Positions 34,080-43,148 of a stretch of DNA of 47,993 bases are shown here, in pieces. The DNA is from CAZJOD01 sp964547525 (GTDB taxonomy: Bacteria > Bacillota > Clostridia > JAAYHZ01), in contig CAZJOD010000006.1 in NCBI GenBank assembly GCA_964547525.1, forward strand, positions 1 to 47,993, given 5' to 3'. How positions within the stretch are numbered: the stretch's first letter is position 1; each line of letters starts with the position of its first letter. The notes beneath the pieces were generated by a model. The model made no database searches. It was not told the DNA's origin and was given only the letters and a program-made list of their open reading frames with translations. A program made the translations under genes and the position numbers.

Positions 34080-35120
34080 TTATATGAGTTTTTCCAAATA
34101 TATCTGAATTTCTTCAATATTCCGATCAACCCATTCAAGTTTTTCTATAATTCCGACAGTTAACATTTCTACTGTCTTATTTAAAGGTATTTTTCGCAGT
34201 GCATCCACTCTGTTATTTATAAGTCTTGCTTTAATAAACCAAGGTAATTCAACAATTTCTTGCTTTGTTAATGGGAGATTGATCGTTTTCATATAGCTGT
34301 CCAAAAAAAGCTTGGTTCTTTCCAAGTTAAACTCATAACCTTCGACCAAAGATAAAATATCTTCTCCTTTAAGTGTTTCGTATCTGTATGATGCAAAGTA
34401 CATTATACCGTCAACTACATCGCTTAATCGAGGTTGTATGCTAATCCAGTCGAAATCAAACACACCGCATATTTTTTCGTTATAGTACTTAACATTGGCG
34501 GGATGATAATCACCGTGAATGACTGTTTTTGGCAGACAATTGTATTGTTTATCCGTAAAAGACTTGGATATAAGATCTATCATTTTGGCTAAGTGTGTTA
34601 TTATGTCTTTATTTTTTTGGTCTGTAACGGGCATGTTCTTTATATATTTATTAAGTATAACGGACATTTCTTCGGGATTGTCGAATCGAGGGACTAATTT
34701 TTTCGTTTTAGGTTCAAAGCCTGACAATGCGTTATGCATTTTTGCCAAAAAAGAACCGCTTTCTTTTAATTCTTTCGGAGAATCAAAATTATATCTATTT
34801 CCGGCTATGTAAGGATATAATCGATAAACACCGGATTCAAAAATTACCCGATATTGTCCGTCACGTGACTTTATAGGAACAGGCACAGGCAGATTGCTAT
34901 CTTTTAGCCGGTGTAAATACTCAATCTCAAATAATATCCATGTGTCCTCCGAATATCTTTCGTTTCGTTTGCGCAAGACGTATTTTTGGTCGGAACATAC
35001 TACAGTATATAATATATTAGCTGTTCCGTTTGTTATTTGAGTAATTGTAGTTGCTTTACAATCATAAAAATTGTTAAGTACAAAGAGTAAATTTTCATTT
35101 TCCGGTTTAATAAATTCCAT
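34080..35120 (-). CDS. Aminoglycoside/choline kinase-like phosphotransferase (CotS type)
   Basis: The 346-residue protein has the phosphotransferase kinase fold. YVLRKRNERY holds the nucleotide-binding Lys region. The catalytic motif is H202-G-D204-x4-N209 (IHGDYHPANVKYY), and the metal site lies in GVFDFDWIS (D222, D224). In endospore formers such proteins include the coat protein CotS and homoserine-kinase-like enzymes. The small molecule phosphorylated here is unknown. It is divergent from the ceramidase-like gene at 35354 and precedes truA on its strand. All catalytic residues are present, so it should be an active kinase. Confidence 0.83.
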   Translation of the reverse strand: MEFIKPENENLLFVLNNFYDCKATTITQITNGTANILYTVVCSDQKYVLRKRNERYSEDTWILFEIEYLHRLKDSNLPVPVPIKSRDGQYRVIFESGVYRLYPYIAGNRYNFDSPKELKESGSFLAKMHNALSGFEPKTKKLVPRFDNPEEMSVILNKYIKNMPVTDQKNKDIITHLAKMIDLISKSFTDKQYNCLPKTVIHGDYHPANVKYYNEKICGVFDFDWISIQPRLSDVVDGIMYFASYRYETLKGEDILSLVEGYEFNLERTKLFLDSYMKTINLPLTKQEIVELPWFIKARLINNRVDALRKIPLNKTVEMLTVGIIEKLEWVDRNIEEIQIYLEKLI

Positions 35121-35270
35121 TTATATTCTCCACCTTTCTTATTTTGCCAAATGCTTTTTATTAACAACTCAATATGATTTTATTTTAGCATATATGGCTA
35201 TATATAATGATATTTCTGATGACATTTATGTGATTTGATTGAGCCTTTATAAATAATCAATATTGATACA

Positions 35271-35279
35271 TGATATAAT
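35271..35279 (+). promoter_or_regulatory. Extended -10 promoter element
   Basis: TGATATAAT gives a TG-n-TATAAT extended -10, 75 bases upstream of ATG 35354. No good -35 is visible 17 bases before it. Confidence 0.4.
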
Positions 35280-35353
35280 AATTGTGGTATACTTGATTGA
35301 ATAAAGCATTAAGTATTAATGTTGATTGCTAAACGTAGGGAGGGAATAAACGC

Positions 35354-36697
35354 ATGAGTAAATTAAAGTTCGGGGTTGCAAAGGATATAGTAACACCAAG
35401 CGTCAGAACAACTGTTATGGGATTCGGTTCGGTTTACGGAAATACTTTTCAGGATATACATGATGATCTGTATGTACGTACGTTAATATTACAGGATGAC
35501 TCAAACACGGTAGTATTGATTACGGTAGACAATCTGTTTCATGATGATACATTGACCGATTCGCTTCGGGATTATGTTTTTAAAAAGTACGGATTACCGA
35601 GTGACAGCTTATTGGTGACTTATACGCATACACACTTCGGACCGGTCGCAAAGGGGTATGATTTTGTCTTTTATAATGAAGAATATGAATCTTTCCTATA
35701 TCAAAGAATAACGCAATCCATTGATCGAGCGTACTTAAATATGCATGAGGGTATAATGGAATATTCCGCTGTAGGTGGAGAGTGGAATATAAGCCGTCGC
35801 TTGAAAGTGTCCGGTGTTATGCAGCCCGCATTGTTACCCAATCCGGATGGAGAATGTGACAAATTCATGTATTTATTGAAATTAAGTGATAAAAACGGTA
35901 ATTTAAGAGCTCTTGTTACTAATTTTGCATGCCATCCGTCTAATTTAAATACATATAGATCGCTTTCAAGTGAATATCCGGGAAGATTATGTCACTTGCT
36001 TGAAGCTCAAAACTACGGTTGTACCGCGTTGTTTTTCCAAGGAAGCGGCGGAGATGCAAAATTAAAAATGGGTGCAAAGAGTTCTAAGTTTAATCAAATA
36101 AGTTTTGATGAATGTAATGAAGTAGCTTCGTCTATGGCTCTACGTGTTCAAAATACACTTTTAACCGGAAAATGGAAAGTAATTGAACCTAAGCTGTCGA
36201 GTCGTATGTTTCAAATTAATATGCCTTTGGATGTTTACCCTCGTTCTTTTTTTGAAGAAGAACTACGTGAATATAGTAAAAATTCAACTCGACGGTTTGA
36301 CAAATCAATGATAAATCCTACTGAATACAGTGGATCTTTATTATTGTGGGCTTGTGCGCAATATGTTCTGGATAACTATGATACCTTGCCTGATCATATT
36401 ATGCTAAACTGTGGTGTAATACGCTTAGGTGCAGACTTTTTTATCTTTTCAGTAGGTGGCGAACCGTCATATGACGTTAAAAAAGTATTGAATCGTTTGA
36501 TTCCCGACGGTACAATGATGTTTTTCGGATATAATGATGCCATAGCATATGTACCAAGTGATAAAATGTTAATTGAAGGCGGTTATGAAGCCGGAGACCG
36601 GTCGGTTACCGAGTATAGAATGAAAGGGAAATTTAAAACCGGTATTGACGAGAGATTTTTAGAGGGCTTTAAAAAAGCTATGGATAGCTTAGATTAA
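35354..36697 (+). CDS. Neutral ceramidase-like alkaline hydrolase domain protein
   Basis: The 447-residue protein matches the neutral/alkaline non-lysosomal ceramidase N-terminal domain. It opens with FGVAKDIVTPS. THTHFGP supplies the zinc-binding histidines, NFACHPSNLN and GSGGDAKL follow, and the C-terminal part holds FSVGGEPSYDVK and FGYNDAIAYVPS. True neutral ceramidases are secreted and about 650 residues long with an Ig-like C-terminal domain. This protein lacks both a signal peptide and that domain, so it is a cytosolic, single-domain relative, probably an amidohydrolase of another N-acyl compound. The MFS carrier gene follows 44 bases later. Confidence 0.82.
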   Translation: MSKLKFGVAKDIVTPSVRTTVMGFGSVYGNTFQDIHDDLYVRTLILQDDSNTVVLITVDNLFHDDTLTDSLRDYVFKKYGLPSDSLLVTYTHTHFGPVAKGYDFVFYNEEYESFLYQRITQSIDRAYLNMHEGIMEYSAVGGEWNISRRLKVSGVMQPALLPNPDGECDKFMYLLKLSDKNGNLRALVTNFACHPSNLNTYRSLSSEYPGRLCHLLEAQNYGCTALFFQGSGGDAKLKMGAKSSKFNQISFDECNEVASSMALRVQNTLLTGKWKVIEPKLSSRMFQINMPLDVYPRSFFEEELREYSKNSTRRFDKSMINPTEYSGSLLLWACAQYVLDNYDTLPDHIMLNCGVIRLGADFFIFSVGGEPSYDVKKVLNRLIPDGTMMFFGYNDAIAYVPSDKMLIEGGYEAGDRSVTEYRMKGKFKTGIDERFLEGFKKAMDSLD

Positions 36698-36741
36698 ACA
36701 ATTTAAAAATTTTTTAACCGCATATTTAAAGGGGGTTTTTA

Positions 36742-37929
36742 ATGGATACGCGGAAATTGTCGATCTATAATTATATAGGTTATTTTTTCATAGGATTGAT
36801 TTCTATTATGTTTGCTCCTGTTTTGCCGTCTATAATAAAAGAGTTCGGGATATCTGTGGCTTTAGCAGGTAGTATTTTTCCGGTGAGATTTGCCGGAACT
36901 TTTTTAGGAACACTGGCAGGAGGTATAATATCCGATTACAAAGGCAGAAAACCGGTTATTATATTCGGATCGTTAATACAGGCTATTGCCGCATTTGTAA
37001 TTGCATCTTCCGGACAATGGATATACGGATTGATTTTTTTCGGAGTAAGTGGTTTTGGTACAGGTTTAATGAATACCACTATAAATGCTTTGACAGCGGA
37101 TATAAATTCAAACCGAAAAGGCGCCGCATTGAATATTTTACACGGAGTATATTCGGTGGGATGTTTATTAGGACCGATAATTGCCGGATCATTTCTTATT
37201 ACGGGGCATGGATGGAGAATAGTTTTTTACGGTTCGGCTGTTATATGGTTGATATACGGTATAATAACCATGTTTTTTACTTATCCGTCGGTTACAACAA
37301 CAGAGCGGACTATGGAGACACTAAAGAATAAATATGATTTTAGAAAAGGCATTTCAATGGGTGGGATATTTTTTATGTTGTTCTTTGTCAGCTTTATATA
37401 TAACGGTGCTGCTACCGGGCTGGTAGGATGGATCAACACATACATGGATCAAATGGAAGTATCACTACTTTTCGGTTCCGGAATGGTGTCGGTGTTTTAT
37501 GCCGGATTAACCGTCGGAAGATTTACATGTGGTAGATATTCGGAAAAAATCGGTTATCCGAAGATTATTTTGATTTGTGCTTTAGGTAGCTTTTTGTTCT
37601 ATCCTTTAGCGGTATATACCAATTATGCGTTATTGATTTCAATAGGAGTGTTCTTTACGGGCTTGTTTATGTCCGGTTTACATCCTACAAGTCTTGCTTA
37701 TGCTAATAATTTGTTTCCCGGAAAGGCCGGAACGGTTACGGCTTTATTATCGGTTTCCATGTCTTTAGGAGCTATGAGTGTACCTTGGTTGATAGGTATA
37801 ATTGCAGATAGATCAGGTTTCAAGGCGGGTTTAAGTATAAGCTTAATAATTTTATTCATATTAGTTTTAATTGGATTACGTGTTATAAAATATAAACCTG
37901 AAAAAGCTCCGTTAACCGTTAAAGAATAG
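36742..37929 (+). CDS. MFS transporter
   Basis: The 395-residue, twelve-helix protein has the MFS loop motif GGIISDYKGRKPVI (about 60-73) and the helix 4-5 stretch GFGTGLMNTTINALTADI. GWINTYMDQ and GLTVGRFTCGRY parallel the MFS protein at 15005. This subfamily often carries sugars or their derivatives (FucP-like). AAAGGGGG precedes ATG 36742. It follows the ceramidase-like gene by 44 bases, likely in one operon, so it may import the substrate of that hydrolase. Its stop codon lies one base from that of the convergent ppk gene. Confidence 0.85.
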   Translation: MDTRKLSIYNYIGYFFIGLISIMFAPVLPSIIKEFGISVALAGSIFPVRFAGTFLGTLAGGIISDYKGRKPVIIFGSLIQAIAAFVIASSGQWIYGLIFFGVSGFGTGLMNTTINALTADINSNRKGAALNILHGVYSVGCLLGPIIAGSFLITGHGWRIVFYGSAVIWLIYGIITMFFTYPSVTTTERTMETLKNKYDFRKGISMGGIFFMLFFVSFIYNGAATGLVGWINTYMDQMEVSLLFGSGMVSVFYAGLTVGRFTCGRYSEKIGYPKIILICALGSFLFYPLAVYTNYALLISIGVFFTGLFMSGLHPTSLAYANNLFPGKAGTVTALLSVSMSLGAMSVPWLIGIIADRSGFKAGLSISLIILFILVLIGLRVIKYKPEKAPLTVKE

Positions 37930-37930
37930 A

Positions 37931-40021
37931 CTAAATAAATGCGGTAGAATCAAAATTACTTTTGGTGTACCGGTATGTTTCGTATTGCGAATTATAATTA
38001 TTATCTATATTATCATATGCTACGGTATAACTACCGTCAGGTTTTTGGTAACGGGATTTATGGTTATCTTTTAGCTGGATATCTAAAATACGGAGAATTC
38101 TGTTGCGTAAATCCGGTTCTTCCACCGGCCATATTATTTCGATTCGGCGGTCCAGATTTCTTGGCATTAAATCGGGGCTGCCGATATATATTTTTTTATC
38201 ACCGTTATTTTCAAAAACATAAATTCTGGTATGCTCTAAAAAACGCCCTACTATACTCTTAACCTTTATATTTTCGCTTACACCCTTTATACCGGATTTT
38301 AAACAACAAATTCCACGCACTATCAAATCTATTTCTACACCTGCACAAGAAGCTTCGTACAATTTTGCTATGATTTCAGCATCCACCAAACTGTTCATTT
38401 TACCAATAATTCGAGCATTATGACCTTTTTTAGCGTTTTCTATTTCGTCGTCAATACACCTTAATATAAACCTTCTTAGTTCCATAGGTGCGACGATCAT
38501 TTTCTTAAACTGAGGAGGAGCTGTGAAACCTGTGAGATAATTAAACAAAGACGATGCATCGATACCAAAATCGCATTTAGCGGTAAAAAGCCCCATATCG
38601 GTATATAATTCAGCTGTTTTATCATTATAATTTCCTGTGGACATATGGATGTATCGCACAATACCGTCACTTTCTTTACGTACAATTAACAAAAGCTTGC
38701 CATGTATTTTCAATCTTGGTAATCCGTATATGACATGACAGCCGGACTGCTCCAGCTTTCTTGCCCACAGTATGTTATTCTCTTCGTCAAACCTTGCCTT
38801 CAATTCTACCAATACGGTTACCTGCTTGCCGTTTTTAGCCGCTTGCATCAGCAGGTTGATAACGGGGGAATCACCGCTTACTCTGTATAATGTTTGTTTG
38901 ACAGCTAATACATTGGGATCTGTTGCCGCGGCTTCCAGTAAATTTATGACCGGCATAAAGGATTGGTAGGGAAGGTGTAAAAGGATATCTTTTTTCTTTA
39001 TGTCTTTGAAGATATCTTCATTAAAATCCGATGATCGGCATGGAGGTAATGATTCGTTAACCGATTCGCTTCTGAATTTTATATATTTATGAGCATTAAC
39101 GAAACATGACAGATCCAAAAGACCTTCGACCTCATATACATCGTCTAAGGTGAGGTTTAATTGATCAGTCAGTTTATTTAATAAAACACCGTCGAAGTTT
39201 TTGCTTATCTCCAGACGTACCGGATTTCCTCTATTCCGTCTTTGTATCTGCTTTTCTATTTCTATCAGTAGATCATGAGCGTCTTCTTCGTCAATTTCCA
39301 GATCGGCATTCCGAGAGATTCTGAATATACCCGTTGAATACACGGTATAACCGGTATATAGAGAAGATATATAGTTTATAATTATATCCTCTATAAAAAC
39401 GAATTTTTGAGCGCGGGTCGATTCAGGTATCGGTATTATTCTGGGTAAGACAGACGGTACTTGAACAAATGAAATATATTCGGATTTATCTTTTTTTAAC
39501 CGAACACCAATATTTAGTGTTTTATTTGCAAGTAAGGGGAAAGGTCTGGAGCTGTCGGTTGCCAAAGGGGTAAGTACAGGCATTATAATTTCTGTATAAT
39601 ACTTTGTTATAAATTCTGTTTGTTTATCGTCCAGATCTTGTACTTTTACGAAGAATATATTTTCTCTCGCCAGAAGCGGTAACATACTATTTTGAAAATG
39701 TTCATATTGACGTTTTACTAATTTATGTGTATATAATGAAATACGTTTAAGTTGAACAGAAGGTGACAGACCTGATATATCCGGAGTTACATAACCTGCA
39801 GCTTGTAACTCTTTAAGACCTGAAACCCTAACCATAAAAAATTCATCTAAATTGTTTGAAAAGATAGCTATGAATTTTAAACGTTCCGCCGGCTTATTAC
39901 GCGTGTCTTCGGCTTCTTCTAGTACCCTTTCGTTAAATTGCAGCCAGCTGATTTCTCTGTTAATATATAGTTCGTTTTTTGAAAAGTCAGGTGGATTGTT
40001 CAAAGGTACCGATTCAATCAT
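37931..40021 (-). CDS. ppk: Polyphosphate kinase (PPK1)
   Basis: The protein has 696 residues from ATG 40021. It matches PPK1 throughout: YINREISWLQFNERVLEEA at the N-terminus, the histidine-kinase-like H440 in LKIHGKLLLIV (E. coli His435), STGNYNDKTAELYTDMGLFT, and the C-terminal GSPDLMPRNLDRRIEI with the second His/Arg site region. It makes long-chain polyphosphate from ATP. The start codon overlaps the TGA of the upstream LysM gene (ATGATTGA), so translation is probably coupled. An alternative TTG at 40036 lies within that gene. No Shine-Dalgarno is seen for either. No exopolyphosphatase gene is adjacent. Confidence 0.95.
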   Translation of the reverse strand: MIESVPLNNPPDFSKNELYINREISWLQFNERVLEEAEDTRNKPAERLKFIAIFSNNLDEFFMVRVSGLKELQAAGYVTPDISGLSPSVQLKRISLYTHKLVKRQYEHFQNSMLPLLARENIFFVKVQDLDDKQTEFITKYYTEIIMPVLTPLATDSSRPFPLLANKTLNIGVRLKKDKSEYISFVQVPSVLPRIIPIPESTRAQKFVFIEDIIINYISSLYTGYTVYSTGIFRISRNADLEIDEEDAHDLLIEIEKQIQRRNRGNPVRLEISKNFDGVLLNKLTDQLNLTLDDVYEVEGLLDLSCFVNAHKYIKFRSESVNESLPPCRSSDFNEDIFKDIKKKDILLHLPYQSFMPVINLLEAAATDPNVLAVKQTLYRVSGDSPVINLLMQAAKNGKQVTVLVELKARFDEENNILWARKLEQSGCHVIYGLPRLKIHGKLLLIVRKESDGIVRYIHMSTGNYNDKTAELYTDMGLFTAKCDFGIDASSLFNYLTGFTAPPQFKKMIVAPMELRRFILRCIDDEIENAKKGHNARIIGKMNSLVDAEIIAKLYEASCAGVEIDLIVRGICCLKSGIKGVSENIKVKSIVGRFLEHTRIYVFENNGDKKIYIGSPDLMPRNLDRRIEIIWPVEEPDLRNRILRILDIQLKDNHKSRYQKPDGSYTVAYDNIDNNYNSQYETYRYTKSNFDSTAFI

Positions 40022-41852
40022 TGTAATGTGGATCAAGGGGTATCTTCAGTATTTGTCCGATAACTATAGGTTGATCGTCTCCTATATTATTAAATGCTTT
40101 TATGGCAATGTACAGATTCCTGTCATTATATAATTTTCCGGCAATGCCTATTAAGGAATCACCTTCTTTAACTGTGTACAATTCATACTCAACACCGCTT
40201 TCGCTTACCAAAGGCGGAATTAATAGTTTTTGCCCTATTGTAAGTTCGGTACCGGACAGCTTGTTATAATCTACAATAACATAATAATAATCTCCTGTAC
40301 CGTAAAAACTTTCGCTTATTTTTCGTAAATAATCCCCGGCTTTAACGGTATACTCAATGGCTGCGGAAGGTTTATTGCCCGAAGGTCCGCTTGTTGTCTC
40401 GGAAGGACTTTGGGTTGTACCTGTGGTCTCGGTCACGGTTTGCACCGGAGTAGTGCCGGTTTGGGAGGGTGTTACACTTGTTTGCGCCGGTTGGGTTGTG
40501 GATGGAATATCAATCTTATTGTTATTAACACCTTCCACCGGAATAATATGGCTGTTATTACTGTCATGGAACTGATTATCAGCCTCTATTGCTCTATTGT
40601 CATTTATAAAAGGAAAAATAGAGTTTAATCCGTATGCAATTACTAACATAATTATAGATATAGACAAAAACAATGCAACGGTTTTTATAGGGAATCTAAC
40701 TTGTCTTCTACCGGATACCGACGGTTTTTGGGGGGTATTTTTAACCGAAACAGGTTTTGAAGTATTTTCTTGTTTTTGTATAGGTTTCAAAGCAGGATTT
40801 TTTGCTAATTCTGAAGAGGCTTTGTTTGCTTTAGCCTTATTAGTTTTCACATGCGGATTTTTTAATTTAGGTATTTCGCTTTCATGCGGATTAACCTCAA
40901 CTTTTTTAATTTCTTGCACCTTTTCCGGTGTCTTTTCTTCTTTTTGTTCGGACATTTTTTTCTCAAGCATGTCATGTATAAAGGATTTTTTTATTACCTT
41001 ATCATGTACAGGTTCCTGTACGATTTTTTCATTTTTAACATAAATATTTTTTGTGTCGTTTGGACTGTCGGTTTTGTCAATTGCCGGTGACACAGGATCT
41101 ATATGGGACTTATCTCTATGCAAAAAAGTCTTTTTTTGTTTAGGCGTATCTTTTTTTAAAATGTTTGAATCTGATTGGTCATCACCTTCAAAGAAGTCTA
41201 ATATTTCACTTTTGATAGCCGAATATTCCAGGGCAAGTTTATCTAATGAATCATATCGGCCGAATGCGGCTTTGACTATAAAAGCATCTATTTGATTGGG
41301 ACAATTTTTCGAATCGGCAAACACTTCATATAATACATTACCTGCCGATGATATATATTTTGTATCGGTTATTAATTCTATTATGTTGTCAAAATCAAGA
41401 AAATAATTGGCTCCGATTGTATTATCATTCATTACGACGACATTTTTAAGCTGCATAGCCGTTACCCTTATCAATATAGGGTAAGAGTTTATTTCTACAG
41501 CTCTTTTTATGACTTCGTCCCCGAGAATCAATCGTTCTATTATTTCCGGATTGTTGTTAGAGATATATTTTCTGATTTCAATTCCGTTATAATAATTAAA
41601 TACGACAAACAAACCGAATTCATGCCGGAACATACCGTAAAAATCGTTATGCTCGTCACTGCTCAGATCTTTACATATAGCCGAAGCTTTAGATATATAT
41701 TTCTCGCTTTTATAAACGTTAACGGTATATAACTTGTTGTCGCTCGATTCAGTGTCGGTACAAATATATATCCCCAAGTCATCTGAATTGAGAATAACTT
41801 TTTTGATTTCAAATCTGTTACCGGCGATTAATTTTTCATTGTATAAATCCAC
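40014..41852 (-). CDS. LysM membrane protein with pseudokinase-like N-terminal domain
   Basis: The protein has about 612 residues from GTG 41852, which follows AAGGTTGGTG. An earlier TTG at 41903 is possible. A cytosolic part of about 215 residues resembles a degenerate protein kinase. GNRFEIKKVILNSDDLGIYI stands for a lost glycine loop, FGLFVVFNYYNGIEIRKYI for the hinge, and VVVMNDNTIGANYFLDFDN for the catalytic loop to DFG region; HRD and the VAIK Lys are absent. A basic Lys/Pro linker, one membrane helix (about 388-410) and a Thr/Ser/Pro wall linker follow. Two LysM domains (about 500-548 and 554-605) end the protein and should bind peptidoglycan. The ppk gene overlaps its end. Confidence 0.75.
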   Translation of the reverse strand: MDLYNEKLIAGNRFEIKKVILNSDDLGIYICTDTESSDNKLYTVNVYKSEKYISKASAICKDLSSDEHNDFYGMFRHEFGLFVVFNYYNGIEIRKYISNNNPEIIERLILGDEVIKRAVEINSYPILIRVTAMQLKNVVVMNDNTIGANYFLDFDNIIELITDTKYISSAGNVLYEVFADSKNCPNQIDAFIVKAAFGRYDSLDKLALEYSAIKSEILDFFEGDDQSDSNILKKDTPKQKKTFLHRDKSHIDPVSPAIDKTDSPNDTKNIYVKNEKIVQEPVHDKVIKKSFIHDMLEKKMSEQKEEKTPEKVQEIKKVEVNPHESEIPKLKNPHVKTNKAKANKASSELAKNPALKPIQKQENTSKPVSVKNTPQKPSVSGRRQVRFPIKTVALFLSISIIMLVIAYGLNSIFPFINDNRAIEADNQFHDSNNSHIIPVEGVNNNKIDIPSTTQPAQTSVTPSQTGTTPVQTVTETTGTTQSPSETTSGPSGNKPSAAIEYTVKAGDYLRKISESFYGTGDYYYVIVDYNKLSGTELTIGQKLLIPPLVSESGVEYELYTVKEGDSLIGIAGKLYNDRNLYIAIKAFNNIGDDQPIVIGQILKIPLDPHYND

Positions 41853-41923
41853 GGAATTCACCAACCTTACCCTAAGTATAATCAAAAACTTACCGAATGG
41901 CAAGAAAAAAATAGCAACGGATG

Positions 41924-41952
41924 TTTAAATTGAAAAAGTTGCATGTTATAAT
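41924..41952 (+). promoter_or_regulatory. Promoter of the 41988 gene
   Basis: TTTAAA (41924-41929) and TATAAT (41947-41952) are 17 bases apart, with TG at 41944-41945 making an extended -10. It lies in the divergent gap behind the LysM protein gene. Confidence 0.6.
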
Positions 41953-41987
41953 AGTTACATAATATTATATTAGGATTGTGATCATAT

Positions 41988-43142
41988 ATGTTAAGAAAAT
42001 ACGGCTTTTTTATTTTATTGATTGTTATAATAAGTGCATCTTTAATTGTAGTGAATGCACATTTAAAGACGCAAACGGTAACCGTTTCGTCTTTTCATGA
42101 TCATATTGAAAATGCCGTAACCGACGGATTCGGCAACTTATGGGCACTTTATAAAAACAATGAGGAATATACCGTTATCCGTTATACTTTAGAGGGCAAG
42201 ATTTTACATATAACAGGATTAACAAAGACAAATAAAGATACCGGAATTATTTCCAATAACATGTATGTTGATCAAAACGGCAATTTGTTTGTTATGAAAT
42301 CTATTATAGACAAATCTACAGGCTTGATTCAAAGTGAGACCGTTCTAATGCTACAAAACGATACGGGTATTCCTGTAGAAATATTTAGAATTGATTACCA
42401 GCCGGTGGATAATGTATGGCTTCCGACAATAAGCCATATAGCATGTGAAGGAAATAACTTATTCATAGTTATGAATGAAATTTCAAGCATTAAAGTTTAT
42501 TGTGTAAGCATAACGAGTAAAGAAGCGTCTAAAACCGATGAATTTATACCGGCCGGCGACGTATACATTGACAGTGCGGTTCGGTTAGGTAACGGTGTAA
42601 TAGTGTTTTCAACCAAAGAAGGAAATGTATATACAATACGTAATAAAGAAGAAGCGGTTAAAATATATCCTACCGCCGGTAGTACCGCAAAACCCGGAAA
42701 ATTACAAAGTGTTATTGGAAATGAAATAAGGTTTATGGATGGTAACAGCGGTAAATATGTATCTATGGCGTATATGGATTTTCCCGTAGAGGTTTTATTA
42801 AACTCTGAGGATACTATTGTATCGGAGATTAATAACATAATGTTTTCAGATACCGATCAAATTTTTACCGGAGCCGACGGATTGGTGGTATTTCCTGTTA
42901 CATATAAAGGCGATTTGCTTTTATTATACGGTGATATTGCTAACCTTAAAATACTAAACGCTTCAAAAGCTGTACGTTCTGTTAAGAATATAAACACCCT
43001 TATAAAAGTAGTTGTAATTTTCGCGGCAGTATGCTTCACCGTAGTTGTTTGGCAGACGTTTTTGTATTTTGATATAAAATACTTCAGAAAAAAGAAGATT
43101 ATAGTGAGAACCGTAAAAAATAACCGACCAAACAAAGCATAA
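41988..43142 (+). CDS. Membrane protein with extracytoplasmic propeller-like domain
   Basis: The 384-residue protein has an N-terminal membrane helix (about 5-24). About 300 outside residues follow, with repeated strand patterns such as DGFGNLWALYKNN, DQNGNLFVMKSI and DGLVVFPVTYKGDLLLLYG, typical of beta-propeller blades. A second helix (about 335-357) and a short, very basic cytosolic tail (RKKKIIVRTVKNNRPNK) end it. The layout is that of the sensor half of a signalling protein, without an output domain. It is divergent from the LysM/pseudokinase gene across 135 bases, and the two could act together at the envelope. I do not recognise a named family. Confidence 0.65.
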   Translation: MLRKYGFFILLIVIISASLIVVNAHLKTQTVTVSSFHDHIENAVTDGFGNLWALYKNNEEYTVIRYTLEGKILHITGLTKTNKDTGIISNNMYVDQNGNLFVMKSIIDKSTGLIQSETVLMLQNDTGIPVEIFRIDYQPVDNVWLPTISHIACEGNNLFIVMNEISSIKVYCVSITSKEASKTDEFIPAGDVYIDSAVRLGNGVIVFSTKEGNVYTIRNKEEAVKIYPTAGSTAKPGKLQSVIGNEIRFMDGNSGKYVSMAYMDFPVEVLLNSEDTIVSEINNIMFSDTDQIFTGADGLVVFPVTYKGDLLLLYGDIANLKILNASKAVRSVKNINTLIKVVVIFAAVCFTVVVWQTFLYFDIKYFRKKKIIVRTVKNNRPNKA

Positions 43143-43148
43143 TCCGGC

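Noticed and set aside
40357..40628. Two overlapping frames opposite the LysM linker
   Set aside because: Both are complements of the Thr/Ser/Pro-rich linker of the minus-strand gene and have no ribosome site.
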